Under the pieces are notes generated by a model. It worked only from the letters and a program-made list of their open reading frames with translations. It did no database searches and was not told where the DNA came from. Positions 13,757-25,520 of a DNA stretch of 64,000 bases are shown piece after piece. This DNA is from Byssochlamys sp. IMV 00236. Taxonomy: Eukaryota; Ascomycota; Eurotiomycetes; Eurotiales; Thermoascaceae. The DNA lies in the NCBI GenBank assembly GCA_001931875.2, contig MSJH02000792.1:1-64000 (forward strand), in the 5' to 3' direction. Numbering within the stretch: the first letter of the stretch is position 1; each line of letters starts with the position of its first letter. A program made the translations under genes and the position numbers.

Positions 13757-16460
13757 ATGCCCGCCAACGGAGCTTCGAGTCCCGACCCTCTGGACGCAGG
13801 TGAGAAACAAGTTATCGTGAGAATCGGCAGCGCTATTTGAGATCTAATACGTGTCTCAAGATGATTATGACCCCGTCGAACATCTTAACGCTATCTTCTC
13901 CCACCCCTCGACTCTCTCGTCGGTCTCGAAAACGTCTCAAGCGCTCCGTGCATACGAGAAGGAATTAGACAATGACATAGCCAGGCTGGTGGAGGAACAG
14001 GTCACCTCTAATGCGGAGAGTGTCGAGCGGATCCAGGCTGCGAAGGCAGACCTTTCGGAGCTATTCAAGAAGATCGACGATGTGCGCGAACGGGCATTGA
14101 AAACGGAGCAGGCGATCACGGAGATGACGGCGGACATAAAACAGTTGGATAGCGCAAAGAAGAACCTGACTCTGTCAATGACGGCACTGAAGAGGCTGCA
14201 GATGCTGACGACGGCATATGAGCAGCTTCGCGCGCTCAGCAAGACTAGGCAGTATCGCGAATGTGCTCAATTGTTACAGGCGGTGATCCAGCTTATGGCA
14301 CACTTCAAGTCGTACCGCTCTATTGATCAAATTGCGACACTCAGCCGTAATGTTGCGGATATCCAAAGAGAGCTGCTCGAGCAGATCTGCGAGGACTTTG
14401 AGCTTGCCTTCGCGAAAGGAGAGGTGGCCCAGAAGAAGAACACTCTAGCCGAGGGTTGCTTGGTGATGGATGCTTTGGGAGAGAACGCCAGATCCAGGCT
14501 GGTTACGTGGTACTGCAATACGCAATTACGAGAATATCGCCAAGTATTTAGGGGTAACGAGGAGGCTGGCTCTCTGGATAACATATCCCGCAGATACTCG
14601 TGGTTCAAGCGCATGCTGAAGACGTACGACGAAGAGCATGCTGCTATATTCCCATCTGCTTGGAGGGTGAATGAGATATTGGCCAACGTATTCTGTGAAA
14701 ATACCAGAGATGATTTCAAGGGTATCCTGTCGAGATCTGTGAGGAGTGGTCAGGCATTAGATGTCAATCTTCTGTTGTCTTGCCTGCAGGAAACCCTTGA
14801 CTTCGAACACTCCCTCGACATGCGATTTACCAATGTATCACGCGCATCCATCGATACCTTCGCTGATAGTGAAGCTCCAGTATTCACCCAGGCGATCTCG
14901 GAAGCCTTTGAGCCATATCTAAGCGTCTGGGTCGAGGCGCAAGACAAGCAGCTGGCTACCTTGATGTCGAAGTACCGACAACAGCCGCCGAAGCCACCGG
15001 ATGAAGATTTCAGCCCTCAACTTGTGGTAGCTTCATCGACTGAACTTTTCACGTTTTACCGCCACTGCTTGCAACAATGTGCAAAATTGTCAACGGCAGC
15101 TCCGCTTGCTGAACTGTCCAGGGTATTCGCAAAGTACCTGGATCAATATGCACAGAATGTTCTTCTGCCCTACATCAGTGAAAGGCCTACGGGGCAAACT
15201 CCGTCAAAGGTCCCCTCGTTGGAAGATTATATCCTAGTCCTTAACACGGCAGATTACTGCTATACGACTTGCAATCAGTTGGAAGACAAGATCAAGGGCA
15301 GAATTGACGAGAATCTTAAAGAGAGCGTGGACCTACAAAGCCAAGCGGATTCGTTCATGGGCTTGGCGAGCGCTGCTGTCCGCGGACTGGTTCGGAAGGT
15401 AGAGGTCGAATTGGAGCCTTGCTGGCGGGAAATGCGAAACACACCTTGGACTAGACTCGAAGGTGTAAGCGACCAAAGCTCATATGTAGGGGAGCTCATG
15501 ACAAGAATAAAAACAAGAGCAGAGGAGATCCTACAGTTGCTGCACAAGCATCAGTATGCGAGAGCATTTGCTGATCACCTGGTGGAGCTAATATCTAATG
15601 CTTTCCTATCGAATATCTTCCAGTGTCGGCCTGTGTCTGAGACTGGCGCTGAGCAGGTAAGAAAGAACCAACCTCTAATGATCTGAAGTCTCTTAACACG
15701 TACTTAGATGCTCCTGGACTCCTATACTTTGAAAACCGGTCTCTCCTCTTTGCTCCCCGCACCGGCTCCAGCAGGTTTCGTGAAGCGTGTCAACACCAGC
15801 TTCTCAAAGATCGAGACCCTTCTGAAGACAGTCCAAGTTCGACCATCACCCCCGGAGGCTCTCGTTCAAGCGTACCTTGTCCACATTGCGGACCGCAACG
15901 ATGGCAATTTCCGTAAAATCCTCGATCTCAAGGGCATCCGCAGCCGACAAGAGCAGAACAGCCTTGTGGAGCTCTTCCAGGCCCATCGGTCTTCAGAGCG
16001 CTACGCCCCTCATCTCCAACAGAGCAATCCGATTCTAGCAGCTTTGCAGCCCAGCTACTCATCCACAACTACCTCCTCGACTTCAGTCTCTCAAGGTCTG
16101 GGCCTCAGCACTCTAGGAACTTCGGCCGCAGCATCGCTCGGTTCGTCGAATCTACCGACCCGGTTCGACCCCTCCGTCCTAGGTTCTGCCCTCATCTCCG
16201 CCGCGAAGGATGGTGTCGACCGATTCGGAAACCAAAGTCTGGGTACCCTCGGCTCCGGCGCAGGCGGCGGTGGCTCTATGGGTGCATCGGGGACTTTATC
16301 TCCCTCGGCATCGTTCAGCGGTCTCAGCCCGGGCGGCGAAGGCAGTGCGGCAGCCAATCTCAATGAGAATTTGAAGAATATTGGGAAGTTCTTCCGGCGG
16401 GATCTGGGTGGGCTTGGTGGCAGGTTTGGAAGGGGAGGAGAGGATGGCGGTTCGAAGTAA
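13757..16460 (+). CDS. vps53: Vps53, GARP tethering complex subunit
   Basis: Predicted 863-aa protein from three exons; introns are 13800-13860 and 15657-15707. The 43-nt first exon (MPANGASSPDPLDA) splices to DDYDPVEHLNAIFSHP in frame. Without it, the large frame has only a GTG start. The N-terminal half matches the Vps53 family: a helical, coiled-coil-prone segment (about 50-130, with ITEMTADIKQLDSAKK and LQMLTTAYEQLRALSKTRQY) and a conserved block through SRRYSWFKRMLKTYDEEHA. The C-terminal tail is Gly/Ser-rich and ends in a basic, glycine-rich stretch. GARP (Vps51-54) tethers endosome-derived vesicles at the trans-Golgi. It lies in tandem behind mex67 and converges on the P0 gene. Confidence 0.92.
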
Positions 16461-17332
16461 ACCAAAAACACCTAATTACTTCGGCATCCATGTACGAATA
16501 ATATACCAGCAGCACTCAGTGAAGTGAAACCGTTGCGATTACTTGTGACGTTTACTTGTCCCTTTCTTAAGATACCTGATTATATAGTGACCGCACGGGA
16601 AGTCATGAACGTATATATATATACTTTTCATTGTTTTGAATCTAGGCCTTGTGATTCCACTACTAACTAACGCAATGTCCAACCGGTAATTCGTGCGCGA
16701 CCACATGGAGTGATCAAGATTCTACGTATGGGCAGGGAAGCAAGAGAAAGATCCCACGGACTACGCTGTTGCGAGGGACAAAGAATATCACTCTAATTGG
16801 ATATGGACCTATCAATCAATGACACTGTTAGCATCCTGTATTGTATCCAGAACTGATGATGAATCCAATGATAAACAGTGTAGATTGTATATGAAGGGCG
16901 TCATCAAAAAATTAGAGTGTTGTTGTTGCATTTTTAATCTTCAGTGCCACCAGTATGGTGGTCTCGGGGTTAAAAATTTTTAATCATTCGCCAGCGGTGG
17001 GATGAGGGTGATATGTGAAGTGTCAAGTATCAAAAGAGATTTGAGATGCTCACCTTCTTAGTTGTATAAACGAGGCACAGAAACTGTGTCTACGTCTATG
17101 TTAATCGGCAAATGATGCCAGCAATAACGAGTTCTGACGTTGGCAATTCGTTTTCCATTCTACCACGAGCAGCGTAATGGTCCATGACAGTATCTAGTAC
17201 ATCGCATTCGTAGCACGTGACAGAAAATGGCCCCTGCAAACCGTTTGGTCGAAGAAACCACCGAATCCTGGGACATCGGGTCAGCAATTGCTCGTCCTTA
17301 TAATACAGCAACTTGAGTTTAGATACTCACCC
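16461..17332. other. convergent 3' intergenic region with a stem-loop
   Basis: No gene seen between vps53 and P0. It holds the nested inverted repeat listed separately at 16930-16977. Confidence 0.6.
16930..16977. other. two-tier inverted repeat (possible RNA stem-loop)
   Basis: An outer 8-bp stem (ATTTTTAA at 16930-16937 with TTAAAAAT at 16970-16977) encloses an inner 6-bp stem (CCACCA at 16947-16952 with TGGTGG at 16956-16961, loop GTA). It lies between the convergent ends of vps53 and P0. It could act in 3'-end formation or be a structured RNA; the function is unknown. Confidence 0.55.
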
Positions 17333-18403
17333 TTAGTCGAACAGACCGAAGCCCATGTCCTCGTCGGACTCCTCGGCTTCCTCCTCCTTCTTCTCCTCGG
17401 CCGGGGCAGCACCACCAGCCGGGGCAGCAGCAGCAGCGGCAGCGGGGGCCGCGGCGGCGTAGGCGTCAGGGTTGGCAATGCGGTCCTTGAGCTCCTCAAT
17501 CTCAGGCCAGCTGTACTCGGTAGAGATAGCAACGGCCAGGACCTTCTTGTAGGAGTTGACCAGAGAGTGGACAACGGAAGGAAGGGTGGGGTAGTTGGCA
17601 GCCAGAGAGATGGCAGTGATGGCCTTGATGGCAGACTGGAAGGTAGCAAGGAGCTGGGACTCCTCAATGTCCAGAATCTCAGGACCGAAGGTCTGGCCCT
17701 GGTCGTAGACCTGAGCAATGCTCATACCGTAGGTGAACGGAGAGATGTTGAGCATGTTCAGGAGGGTAGCCTCGGAGGCACCGACCTTGGAACCGGCCTC
17801 AACGAGCTTCAGGTCGCTGACGATTTCAATGGTACCACGAGCAATCTTGGTGGGGACACCGAGAGCCTGGAAGAAAGAGGTCTTTCCGGGTTCCATACCG
17901 GTGTTACCAGCAGGGACGAAGACATCGGCCGGGGCGATGGCACCAGCACGAGCCGGAGCAGCGACACGGTTGGACAGAATCTTGGTACGGGTCTCCTTCA
18001 TGTCACCGTTGGTGAAGATGAAACCGACGTTGCCTATAATCATGGACCGCCCGATTAGCTTTGAGGAGTGCGATTGACGCTGAAAGGAGACTTACCCTTG
18101 ACGTGGGGCAGGAGACGCTCGTACTCAGGGTTCTCAGTGATGAAGCCCTTCAGCGCACGGCGGACCTGGAATCATAGTCAGTCATTGCTGCTCTCGAAAT
18201 AGTCGATTGCCTGCAGAAAAATTGCTTACCATGGTGTTCTTTCCCATGAGGACGACACCCTCGCCACGGAGACTCAGACGAATCTCGTGCATCTGCTGAG
18301 AGCTGACATTGTCGACGTTGACGATGAAGATCGTCTTGTACTCGTCGAGAAGGCTCTTGAGCTTATCGAAGTAAGCGGCCTTGGTAGCGGACTTGCCCCC
18401 CAT
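17333..18403 (-). CDS. rpp0: 60S acidic ribosomal protein P0 (uL10)
   Basis: Predicted 314-aa protein from three exons; introns are 18166-18229 and 18034-18095. It begins [20 protein letters not shown] and includes the conserved [20 protein letters not shown] segment that binds rRNA. An Ala-rich hinge ([19 protein letters not shown]) leads to the P-protein tail [13 protein letters not shown], which in the family recruits elongation factors. P0 anchors the P1/P2 dimers of the ribosomal stalk. The small middle exon (70 nt) encodes [20 protein letters not shown]. It is divergent from trm82, with 371 bp between the start codons. Confidence 0.97.
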
Positions 18404-18774
18404 GTCTCCTTATTTTGACTGAAGATAGGATGTTTAAGGGCAAGGGAAAATGTCTGATGTTGGTTGGTGTCGTAGAAGTTGGAGTTTGGAGAAATTCCCG
18501 AGATGTGCGATTTAGGAAATTCTCTTGTGGCTTCGCCTAACTAGCCCGAATGGGGCCGTCGCGACCAATCACGTGGCGCCGTTGTACGGCCGGCGACAGC
18601 TCCAGCAGATAGCAAAATCGATATAGAGATCAATTAATGGCCATGAAGTGCCTTGGTGTCAAGCTGTCTTTCTGGTCGCGCGGCGTCCTTCCAACCATCT
18701 GACTATCCTGCTGCCGTCGCTCAGTAAGCTCATTACATCGTATATTCTGCAGCTCTCCATCATTTGACTCCGCC
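18404..18774. promoter_or_regulatory. divergent promoter of rpp0 and trm82
   Basis: 371 bp separates the start codon of ribosomal P0 from that of the tRNA methyltransferase subunit Trm82, so their promoters overlap or abut. No open frame crosses it. I could not assign a known ribosomal-gene box with confidence. Confidence 0.65.
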
Positions 18775-20415
18775 ATGGCTGCAAAATTTCAATATCCGTT
18801 CCAGCGCATCCAATTCTTTGAGCCACAGGCGCCGGCTCAAAGAATATTGGTTGCTGCTGCTGGTCCAAAGCTTTACTGCTATGCTGCTGAGTCTGGACGG
18901 CGACTAAGTGTCTGGCCTCAAGATCAGGAGACGGCCAATGGTCAAGATTCAGACATCGCCGAGAAAAGCACCGGTGCAGATGGTCAGGAACCTCCCGGAA
19001 AAAAGAGAAAATTGTCACCCTCTGCGGACGGGTCCAGCAGTGATCCCAAGCCTAATACCAAAGAGACAGGAAAATCTCAAGCGTCGTCTTCGTGGTCACA
19101 TATCTCTCTTTTGGCGACGTCTCCTACGGGGAATCATATAGTCGCCGTCACCCCGGAGGATAAATGCATCCGCGTATTCGAGGTCGGCAAAGATGGTACC
19201 CTTCAGCATATCAGCGAAAGGTTGGTGACTCTGAAGTAATCCCTAACTTTAGTCAACAGACTGCTCATCAAAATAGGCACATGCCCAAGCGTCCCAGCGT
19301 CATCTCTTTGACGCCGGATGGCAATACCATTATATGTGGTGATAAGTTTGGAGATGTCTATTCTCTCCCATTAATTCCAAGCGATAAGCCGATTGTGCAG
19401 GCCAAGCCCTCTACACCGAAGCTATTTCAGCCTGCAGCCACCAATCTAACTGTCCACACCAAGCGGAATCTGGAAGCTCTGGAACAGCAGCTCCGCGTGG
19501 GCAGCAAGAGCGCAGAAGAAAGAGCACCTCAATTCGAGCACAAGCTGTTGCTTGGCCATGTGTCGATGCTCAGTGCTCTTACATATGTTTCGCTTCCTTC
19601 TCCCTCGTCAGCAGGCCAGTCTCGGAGCTACCTTCTGACTGGAGATCGCGATGAGCATATCCGAGTGTCTCGAGGAATACCACAGACACATGTCATTGAG
19701 AACTATTGTTTCGGCCATACCTCATTCATCACTCAGATGTGCATTCCTGATTGGCGACCGGAGCTTCTAGTTTCGGGTGGAGGAGATGACCACCTTCTCG
19801 TCTGGAAGTGGCAAGAAGGCCGCATTCTGCAGAAGGTGCCATTGTTGGATGACAAGTCAGAGTCCCGTGAAATTGCCGTGCGAGGTATCTGGGCACTCTC
19901 ACTACCTGCCTCTGGAAATGCTGTGAAAGTAGTATTTGTAGCTGCTGAAGGGTATGTGATTTCCTTATTGCCACTCGCAGTAGCTCTATGTTCCTAACAG
20001 ATATTCCAGATCTCCAGAGCTTTTGTGCTACACAATGGAATCAGACGGCCAACTCAGACGACAGCCTTCGATTCAGCTAACTTCCAACGTACTGGATGTA
20101 GCATATGATGGGGAAAACAACTCCATCCTCGTGTCGTTGGATGGAGTTCATGAGTCTGGTTCCACGCAGGCTTTCAAAGAGAACCCTACTGCACCCCAAT
20201 CTTTTCTACAGGCCCTTCGTGTTGTTGAGGGACGGGACGATTTGACTTTCGAGGCAGTTGAAGACTCGTTGGTCAGCAGCGTCAATGCTGAGGGAACCAC
20301 GGATGTCGTTACCTCTGACGATGAGAAGGCCATTGAAAAGTCAAAGAAAGATCTGACTGATGCATTGTACGGCCTCGGTAACCTCAGAAAAAGGGCGAAT
20401 GGAGAGGAGGAATAA
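18775..20415 (+). CDS. trm82: Trm82, non-catalytic WD40 subunit of tRNA m7G46 methyltransferase
   Basis: Predicted 508-aa protein from three exons; introns are 19221-19276 and 19952-20009. The exon joins restore ISERHMPKRPSVISLTPDG and VAAEGSPELLCYTM. WD-type repeats are recognisable (ISLTPDGNTIICGDKFGDVYSL, LVSGGGDDHLLVWKW). A low-complexity, Lys-rich insert sits at about residues 55-105. In yeast, Trm82 stabilises the catalytic partner Trm8, and the pair makes N7-methylguanosine at position 46 of tRNA. Length is in the usual fungal range. The context next to ribosomal P0 fits a translation role. Confidence 0.9.
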
Positions 20416-21378
20416 TTGTACAATATATACTTGAGCTCATTAAGATAAGAGCCTGCATTTGAAAATATGAAAAGTTCAGCTGTCTGCTTTGACGATCTGC
20501 GATCTGACAAAACAACCAGATATATCCCAGCTTATACCTTTGGAGGACAAGGTTAAAAAGAATTGTATAACCCCTCGATTCAATGTACCCTACGTCGCTT
20601 GAAGTGCTACTGGGTGGTACCAAGAGACGAAATAACCTGCAGGTTTATTATTTGTGCCTTATTTTGACCTTAATAATTCAGAGCCTGGGTTCGGTACTAG
20701 TGGGTCTTCTCCGCGCCAGAATCAGGGAGTATAGTATATTTAATTTTTCTAATCCTTTCTCTTCCACAACTAACTCGTGTTGGTGTGCCCCTATATATAT
20801 AAGATGCGTACAATCACTACTCAATTAGATATCTTATCGCTTTTTGCAAGCCCCTTCTCATCAAATGCAACAGTAAATTTTTACAATGTCTTCCTTATCA
20901 TCGCCACGTTTGTGAGGTAGCAGAGTTTAGTAGTGCAGTAATAGCAAGCAGGTAGGGATTAAGAGGTTCGAGAGGCTGAGCAGTCCGCCCAAACATCGAT
21001 CTCGAGATTATCAGTGTTCACGCCAGCCTCCAGTGACAGATCGATAACTTTGTCAGCCTCACCATCCACTTCAATGATAGGTTGTCTTTCCTGGTAGGAA
21101 TGAATTAGGGCTGTAAGTTATGATCTCCGCTTCGTTTGGTTTAGCGGGGACATGTGAAGCGGTCTATAACCAACCTTATACTCGGCGATCTACTAGTACT
21201 TGATGCGTATAGCGCTTATACTTTGTTTTGACATGATGGTTAGAGGAATACACTATATTCGGCGTACAGACAGGGTAGTTCGTAGGGAACTTTCCCGCTT
21301 TCCCGCTCCTGCCTAGTATAGCCATAACAATAATAACAATAACTGACTATCGTTTTGCGTCTCTTCGAGGACATATTT
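20416..21378. other. convergent 3' intergenic region
   Basis: Lies between trm82 and the hydroxylase gene. Apart from the small broken frame at 20959-21234 I see no gene. Confidence 0.5.
20959..21234 (-). pseudogene. small orphan reading frame with tandem TAG, possible gene relic
   Basis: On the minus strand a frame starts MSKQSISAIRIKY, meets TAG TAG, then continues in the same frame as IAEYK. A plausible donor (GTTGGT at 21174) and a good acceptor (pyrimidine-rich ...TACCAG at 21092-21091) would remove 84 nt and join, still in frame, to a 43-codon exon rich in acidic residues that ends SASRTS. I recognise no family. Options are a decayed small gene, an exon of an unmodelled gene, or chance. 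Confidence is low. Confidence 0.2.
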
Positions 21379-22483
21379 CTAAAAGAAAGGCATAGCCACC
21401 GTGTTCCCGTAGTCGATGTTCTCATCTTTCATTTCGATGCGGTCATGGCAGGTACCGAAAAGTCTGTCCCAGACGCGAGTCTGCTTGCCGTAGTTGTGGC
21501 TCTTCCTGTAGCCTTTGCGGTGGTGAAGATCGTGGTCCTCAATAATGATATTCCAGCCAAGGTAGTCCAGCAGCCAGCTTAGCGTGGACGTTGCGGAAAC
21601 ATGGACACGGAGACCACTGTGTCCCATGACTTCGGTAAAAATAATATATTGATGGCAGATCCACCACTCGTAGTAAGTCATGGGCAACCCCACAAGCTTG
21701 AGAGTGGTATATGTCAAGAAAGGGACGACGACCATGTCGAATAACTCCTGCTCATAGTCCGCATAGGCAGCCAACAGCATGTTTGGGTGCTTGGTGAGAT
21801 GGTGGGTGCGGTGATATTTCCAAAGGCCGTCGACGTCGTGCATGGCGCGGTGATACCTAACAACAATATTAGCTCCTGAATGTGGCAGGAAATAGATATC
21901 ATCTTCTGGCATACCAGTAGTACCAGAAGTCAAGCACAATCCCATATAGACCCACCTCCAGGAAGAGCCATTTCCATCTCATATCCAGGGGCAGCTGGTT
22001 GGGCTTGTAGGTCAACCAGATTGCAAGCGCAATCCGGGAGCCAGTCGTCTTGAGAAGAGACAGAGCAACCTTTTCCACGCCGACATCCGGGATACCATCA
22101 CGTTCGTGCTTGTCCCCATCCAGGAACCCGCATTGGTGCGAAAGTCGTCGAGTAACGTGCGTCTGCCTTATGAAAATGACATTAAACAAGCCAAAGTAGA
22201 GCCAGAAAGCGGCTATAGGCCCCAGGTAGTGGCCAGTAAGATAGGTATAAGCCTGGTGAAGGATGAGAGGAATCGAGCTGTACAGAATGACCCAACGATG
22301 AATCGACCACCCGGGCATATGAGGGACCTTCTCCTCCTTTGAATGAACGGGCACCTCTTTATTGAAATCAATCGGGAACGTGTTGACCCTTTCGATGCCC
22401 CGGTGGAAAACACCCCATTTTTCCCTCGGCCATTTGTGCCAGGTCATCTCCATCGAGTCCTTTGGATTGCGTGGAGTGTCCAT
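21379..22483 (-). CDS. fatty acid/sterol hydroxylase superfamily membrane protein
   Basis: Predicted 348-aa protein from two exons; the intron is 21857-21914. The three histidine boxes of the di-iron hydroxylase/desaturase superfamily are visible: H192-RAM-H196, H205-RT-HH209 and H298-DL-HH302. The first box lies right at the exon junction (WYHRAMH). Hydrophobic segments before them (WVILYSSIPLILH, FWLYFGLFNVIFI, WKWLFLEVGLYGIVLDFW) indicate a multi-span ER-type membrane enzyme. Substrate is unclear: sterol C4/C5, sphingolipid or fatty acid are all possible within the family. Upstream is a strong TATA box. It is the least housekeeping-like gene in the window. Confidence 0.85.
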
Positions 22484-24096
22484 GGTTGCTGGCTTGGTCG
22501 ATATTGATGGAGGAAGTCGCGTTCCCTTTTATACTTGGAGGGCGTAAGTGGCGCAAATGACTCTTGAGGACGCTACCACGTTCATGGGTATCTTGCGACA
22601 CGCGAAACTTTTTCTAACCCATATATTCCTCTCATTATCGTGGATGGCCAAGTGGAGTGGATAGTTATACTCCTTAAGTGTATGTTGATCACGTTGAGGT
22701 AGGTATACTCCTGCGTACCTCGGGACGGTAAGTGAGCATCGACTGCGGCTCCCGTGCGGTTGATCTCGTCCATGACTACCTACTATTTCCAATCAATCAG
22801 GCTTCTGATTATCCAGGTGGACCATTATTATCATCTTCTATAGTAGGCTTGAAGAGAACAACAATGTGCTGGAATTCCTTTCCCTTTCTGGCCAGTATTC
22901 ATTCTCGGAACTACTAACCCCGCCCGTCGGTTCTGTTCTGTAGACAATTCCCAGGCTGTGGCGATTTAAACCCGTAGTTATCTTGACCAATTCCCCTGGC
23001 CGGCTTGTTGTGCTCTTGGGGCTGGGGTATGTCGTGAGAGTGGTATCAGCCGGCATAGTTCGCTCTGTGGTACACCTAGCAGCTGCGGATTGTACAGTTT
23101 CCTCGATTAATTTCCCAACTTTCCACCATGAAAGGGAAAGAGGTCACTAATACTGCCTCCGTAGCAACAACAAACAGGCTGTCGTGACGAATCGGTGCAT
23201 ATGGATGGTGATGAAGCCATGTAAGTTTCATTTGGATAGCTCCATGAGCAGCAGAGCCCAAGGACACTCGCTATACATGATTGGGCTACTTACGCCAGTC
23301 CTTGGTGCAAGTACTGAGTATAGACAGAGGAATATGAAAAATCATTACTATACACTTCGTAATCAGTTTTTGATGCCAGCCTTGAATACTAATACCCGGT
23401 GCCAGTTTATACCAGGAGTGTCGAGTCCCTTGACATCATAGACATCGGATGAGCCCGCTCCTTTTTATTATGTTCATCCTGTGTACATGCCATTAAGTCT
23501 GTCGTGTAGCAAGACGATCTATTACATCGCAGTGTTCGGCTTATTAGTCTATCCAGAGTTGTATATTTTGGAAGAGATGGTAAAATTCTGCGTACAGACG
23601 AATCGTTATTCGAGTAGACGAGAAAAGGTATCTGAAAGTCTCAGCAACTCTGGCTATAAACAATTCTGTGCCGGGATTACAGATGAGCTACATTATAGGG
23701 GTCCATGAGTGTCCATGAGTGCTCAGCTGCATTATCAAACCTCCCTTTTACCACAAGAACCTTGGTATGGAAAGAGTTCGTTGTAAAACCAGACGTGGAT
23801 ATTGTGAATGGGAATGCAATTGTCGTGACAGGCCTCGTTGAACAATGGCTGGAAAAATGAGGGAATATTGGAATACGTTCTACTAGATTGATGCTTCGGA
23901 TCTTGCTTTGATGAACGATGATATTCTTTACTAGTTAGAGGTCGGACCCTGAGTAACAGTGTAATTGTACAGCCGTTCAGTCTGGGCTCGGCGCACCCGC
24001 CTTGGCCGACGCCGAGAGCCGCGGGGTCCCCCAAAAGGCCGGCTAGAATCTCCCAAGGTCCCTTTTCCCATTTTACCTTCTTCATATATCGCCAAA
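22484..24096. other. intergenic between hydroxylase gene and hemE
   Basis: About 1.6 kb without a supportable gene on either strand. It contains both divergent promoters and a small direct duplication (GTCCATGAGT) near 23700. Confidence 0.55.
22526..22533 (-). promoter_or_regulatory. TATA box of the hydroxylase gene
   Basis: TATAAAAG on the minus strand, about 45 nt before the ATG at 22483. An exact TATA box this near the start suggests a short leader and a regulated rather than constitutive promoter. Confidence 0.55.
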
Positions 24097-25319
24097 ATGC
24101 CTGACAATTTTGAACCCCTAAAGAATGACCTGCTCTTGAGGGCAGCGCGGGGTATGTGACTCTAATTGCAAATTGGGAAGCCATTCGCTTAACATTGATA
24201 TGCAGGCGAGAAGGTTGAACGCCCGCCGATATGGGTGATGCGACAAGGTGATCTCCAACCATGGATTGATGAAGTGGCTTCCACAGCCATGATGGCTTTT
24301 CTGTGGGATTTAGACTGATTCGTCTTTTCGTCGTATTTTCAGCTGGACGATACCTCCCCGAGTACCACGAAGCGAAAGGAAACCGGGATTTCTTCGAATG
24401 CTGCCGCACACCTGAGATCGCGTCCACGCTTACTCTCCAGCCCATTGAACGATATGCAGGGCTCATTGACGCGGCAATTATCTTCTCCGATATCCTCGTC
24501 ATTCCGCAGGCGATGGGTATGACCGTGGAGATGGTCGATAAGAAGGGCCCGGTCTTCCCCGAGCCGCTGAAGTCGCCGGACGACGGGCAATACGAGAAAG
24601 TGATGAAGAAGCAGGTCGACGTCAAGGCAGAGTTGCAGTATGTTTACGACGCTATCACGCTTACGCGGCACAAGCTGAAGGGCCGCGTGCCGCTGATTGG
24701 CTTCTGCGGTGCCCCTTGGACATTGCTTTGCTACATGGTCGAGGGCGGTGGTACGAAGCTCTTTATTCAGTCTAAGACGTGGATCTTCAAGTACCCGGAG
24801 CAGTCAAAGGCTTTGTTGCAGAAGATTGCCGACATCTGTGTCGAGTACCTGGCTCTGCAGGTGGCCGCAGGAGCGCAGCTAGTCCAGGTCTTCGACTCGT
24901 GGGCGGGGGAATTGTCTCCAGCATCCTTCAAGTCTTTTGCGCTGCCCTACCTACGACACATCTCTGAGAATCTTCCGAAGAGGCTGAAGCAATTGGATCT
25001 GGAGCCAGTCCCCATGACTGTCTTTGCGAAGGGTGCGTGGTATGCACTGGACGAACTTTGCGAGTCGGGATATAATGTCGTCGGTCTTGACTGGCTACAC
25101 GACCCGGCCGAGGCTTACCAGATCGCAAGGGGCCGGGTGACCCTGCAGGGTAATGCCGACCCTGGCGTCCTATACGGAGGTAGGGAGGCTATAACAGCAG
25201 TGGTAGAGAATATGGTCAAGGGCTTCGGCGGTGGGAAGAAAGGATGGATTGCCAACTTGGGACACGGTCCGCGCACATTACGCTCCGTCCACGATGTTTT
25301 CAATGCTAACTATCATTAG
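24097..25319 (+). CDS. hemE: uroporphyrinogen decarboxylase
   Basis: Predicted 357-aa protein from three exons; introns are 24152-24205 and 24248-24342. The enzyme removes four carboxyl groups from uroporphyrinogen III to give coproporphyrinogen III, the cytosolic fifth step of haem synthesis. Both family signatures are present: [16 protein letters not shown] (residues 25-40, built from exons 2 and 3) and GFCGAPWTL. The conserved DSWAGELSP block is also seen. Length is normal for the family. The short first two exons (55 and 42 nt) supply the start and substrate-binding Arg residues, so a model from the long frame alone would be truncated. It is convergent with the cytosine deaminase gene. 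Confidence 0.96.
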
Positions 25320-25520
25320 GCATTACTCCCTTCGTGAACCCCGAAGACCTGCGGTTCTACTTCCAGGAAATCCACCGACTAACCGCTTCACCATGAGCGC
25401 TCTGCCTCCTCCACAACAAACTCACACGCTGGGACGACTCTGGTCATACATTGCATGCTTGCACATGTCGCCTGACCTACGGACGAAGATAGAAAAAAAA
25501 ATCATACCGTCATGCGTATT

